Shown here in pieces: positions 51,978 to 52,674 of a stretch of DNA of 52,674 nt. Origin of the DNA: a virus; the IMG/VR virus record IMGVR_UViG_3300042691_014976, positions 1 to 52,674 of that record. One strand, 5' to 3'. The notes under the pieces were generated by a model. The model saw nothing but the letters and a program-made list of their open reading frames with translations, did not search any database and was not told the DNA's origin. A program made the translations under genes and the position numbers. Position 1 is the first letter of the stretch. Every line of letters begins with the position of its first letter.

Positions 51978-52203
51978 TAAAGTTGCAGTAATACTTGTTT
52001 AGGTAATTAACTACCTTACCAAGGTCTGCAAATCTAACGAAATTTAATTCAGAATCCAACACCCTAACCTCTTTTATCTTAATAACACCATCCTCAAAGA
52101 AGTACTTGCTTATCTCAAGAACGCTCTTCTCTGGTGTCTCTAGATCAAATGTATCGACAAGTAACCTAATCATTGGGTCGTTTAATACCTTCAAACTAGA
52201 CAA
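51934..52203 (-). CDS. Hypothetical replication-block protein (89 aa)
   Basis: I use a TTG start at 52203 (SSLKVLNDPMIRLLVDTFDL) because it overlaps the stop of the 38-aa gene by eight bases, which suggests coupling. An ATG at 52176 would shorten it by nine residues. The product has a FEDGVIKIKEVRVLDSELNF strand-rich middle and an acidic tail. No family recognised. Confidence 0.6.
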   Translation of the reverse strand: MSSLKVLNDPMIRLLVDTFDLETPEKSVLEISKYFFEDGVIKIKEVRVLDSELNFVRFADLGKVVNYLNKYYCNFNDRATDTNEDNKEA

Positions 52204-52312
52204 ACTTAATTATGACGATACGCTTGAACCAACCGATGAACATATACTTGCCAGTGTCGGTCTTGTTGATACCAATAAATGGTGTTAAAAAAAACATTTC
52301 ATTCTCTTTCAT
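52196..52312 (-). CDS. Very small hypothetical protein (38 aa)
   Basis: ATG at 52312 to TAG at 52196-52198, filling the gap between the helicase stop and the next gene. Product MKENEMFFLTPFIGINKTDT... ends with a basic hydrophobic stretch (FKRIVIIKFV) that could contact a membrane. Supported mainly by tight packing on the minus strand. Confidence 0.5.
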   Translation of the reverse strand: MKENEMFFLTPFIGINKTDTGKYMFIGWFKRIVIIKFV

Positions 52313-52315
52313 AGC

Positions 52316-52674
52316 TTACTTATTTATTTGTTTATAATCCTTTTTAAATACATTTAACGTATAACTTTTCTTACTCTTTACAGCCTTGTATATCTTGTCC
52401 TCTATGCTGTCAACACTAAAGATCCAGTATATCTTGTTGTTCAAACGATTGATCGTTGTCATCCTATCTCTTGCCTGCCAGTAGCTTACGGCACTGAAGT
52501 CTATCGTATAGAACACAAGGTAGTCAGCATTTTTCAACGATATACCCTCACGACCAGACACGATTTGTAAGGCAATAGCCTTAAAATTACCAGAGTCAAA
52601 TTCATCTAACTCTGTAGTAAGATCATCACCAAAGACCTGAGTCAGTGCGTTTAGCTCCTCCTTGAACTTGTAGA
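52316..52674 (-). CDS. C-terminal part of a DEAD/SNF2-type helicase (partial)
   Basis: The frame is open at the right edge; 118 codons are visible. VSGREGISLKNADYLVFYTI and DFSAVSYWQARDRMTT correspond to helicase motifs V and VI (Q..R..R with GREG). The product ends FKKDYKQINK. It is the last piece of a superfamily 2 DNA helicase used in phage replication or recombination. It directly precedes the 38-aa gene (four bases). Confidence 0.88.
   Translation of the reverse strand, partial: YKFKEELNALTQVFGDDLTTELDEFDSGNFKAIALQIVSGREGISLKNADYLVFYTIDFSAVSYWQARDRMTTINRLNNKIYWIFSVDSIEDKIYKAVKSKKSYTLNVFKKDYKQINK

Noticed and set aside
1-52674. Complete circular genome
   Set aside because: The left-edge and right-edge partial genes do not join in frame, so the window appears to be part of a larger genome.
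1-52674. CRISPR array, insertion sequence or integrase
   Set aside because: No direct-repeat/spacer pattern, transposase or integrase motifs were seen anywhere in the window.

Overview
This window looks like part of the genome of a tailed dsDNA phage, probably a podovirus distantly related to the crAss-like phages, that infects a member of the Bacteroidota. Three things point to the host: Bacteroidota-type promoter boxes (TAnnTTTG) in front of many genes, a BACON-like domain in a tail protein, and a Bacteroidota-style lipoprotein signal in the spanin candidate. The AT-rich composition and the near absence of Shine-Dalgarno sites agree. The window is not a complete genome: a gene is cut at each edge and the two fragments do not join in frame.

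Layout. (1) Positions 1-4808, minus strand: a tightly packed run of small genes of unknown function, many sharing a TAGAAA motif just before the ATG. Several are very short and were found only by reading between the longer frames. (2) Positions 4809-5873: about 1.06 kb without genes, holding predicted stem-loops (one a tRNA-like three-way junction), an iteron array, tetranucleotide-periodic stretches and poly-C tracts. This is a plausible origin, control or packaging region. (3) Positions 5874-14572, plus strand: small basic and structural genes, a GroEL-GroES pair, one isolated minus-strand winged-helix gene, and fiber-like proteins. (4) Positions 14597-16189: lysis cassette (unimolecular spanin candidate, holin, amidase). 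(5) Positions 16179-28978: packaging and head genes (small terminase candidate, large terminase, portal, scaffold candidate, major capsid protein, connectors). (6) Positions 28981-38048: tail and host-recognition genes, with a large BACON-like tail protein, a fiber with threonine-rich linkers, a putative glycosyltransferase and a GNAT-like acetyltransferase. (7) Positions 38050-49880: three probable internal virion proteins ending in a 3245-residue multidomain protein with a zincin-type HEAFH motif and three spaced IKAQK motifs. (8) Positions 49877-52674, minus strand: replication/nucleic-acid genes (metallophosphoesterase, VRR-NUC nuclease, helicase C-terminus).

How it may work: the rightward genes form a morphogenesis and lysis programme with several internal promoters. 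Some of these lie so close to the ATG that transcripts would be nearly leaderless. The phage chaperonin pair may fold its own capsid or fiber proteins. The giant protein is most likely packaged and delivered into the host. The most unusual points are the complete phage GroEL/GroES pair, the modular giant protein with an AT-rich inserted domain, the Thr-rich fiber next to a glycosyltransferase-like gene, and the structured intergenic region at 4.8-5.9 kb.
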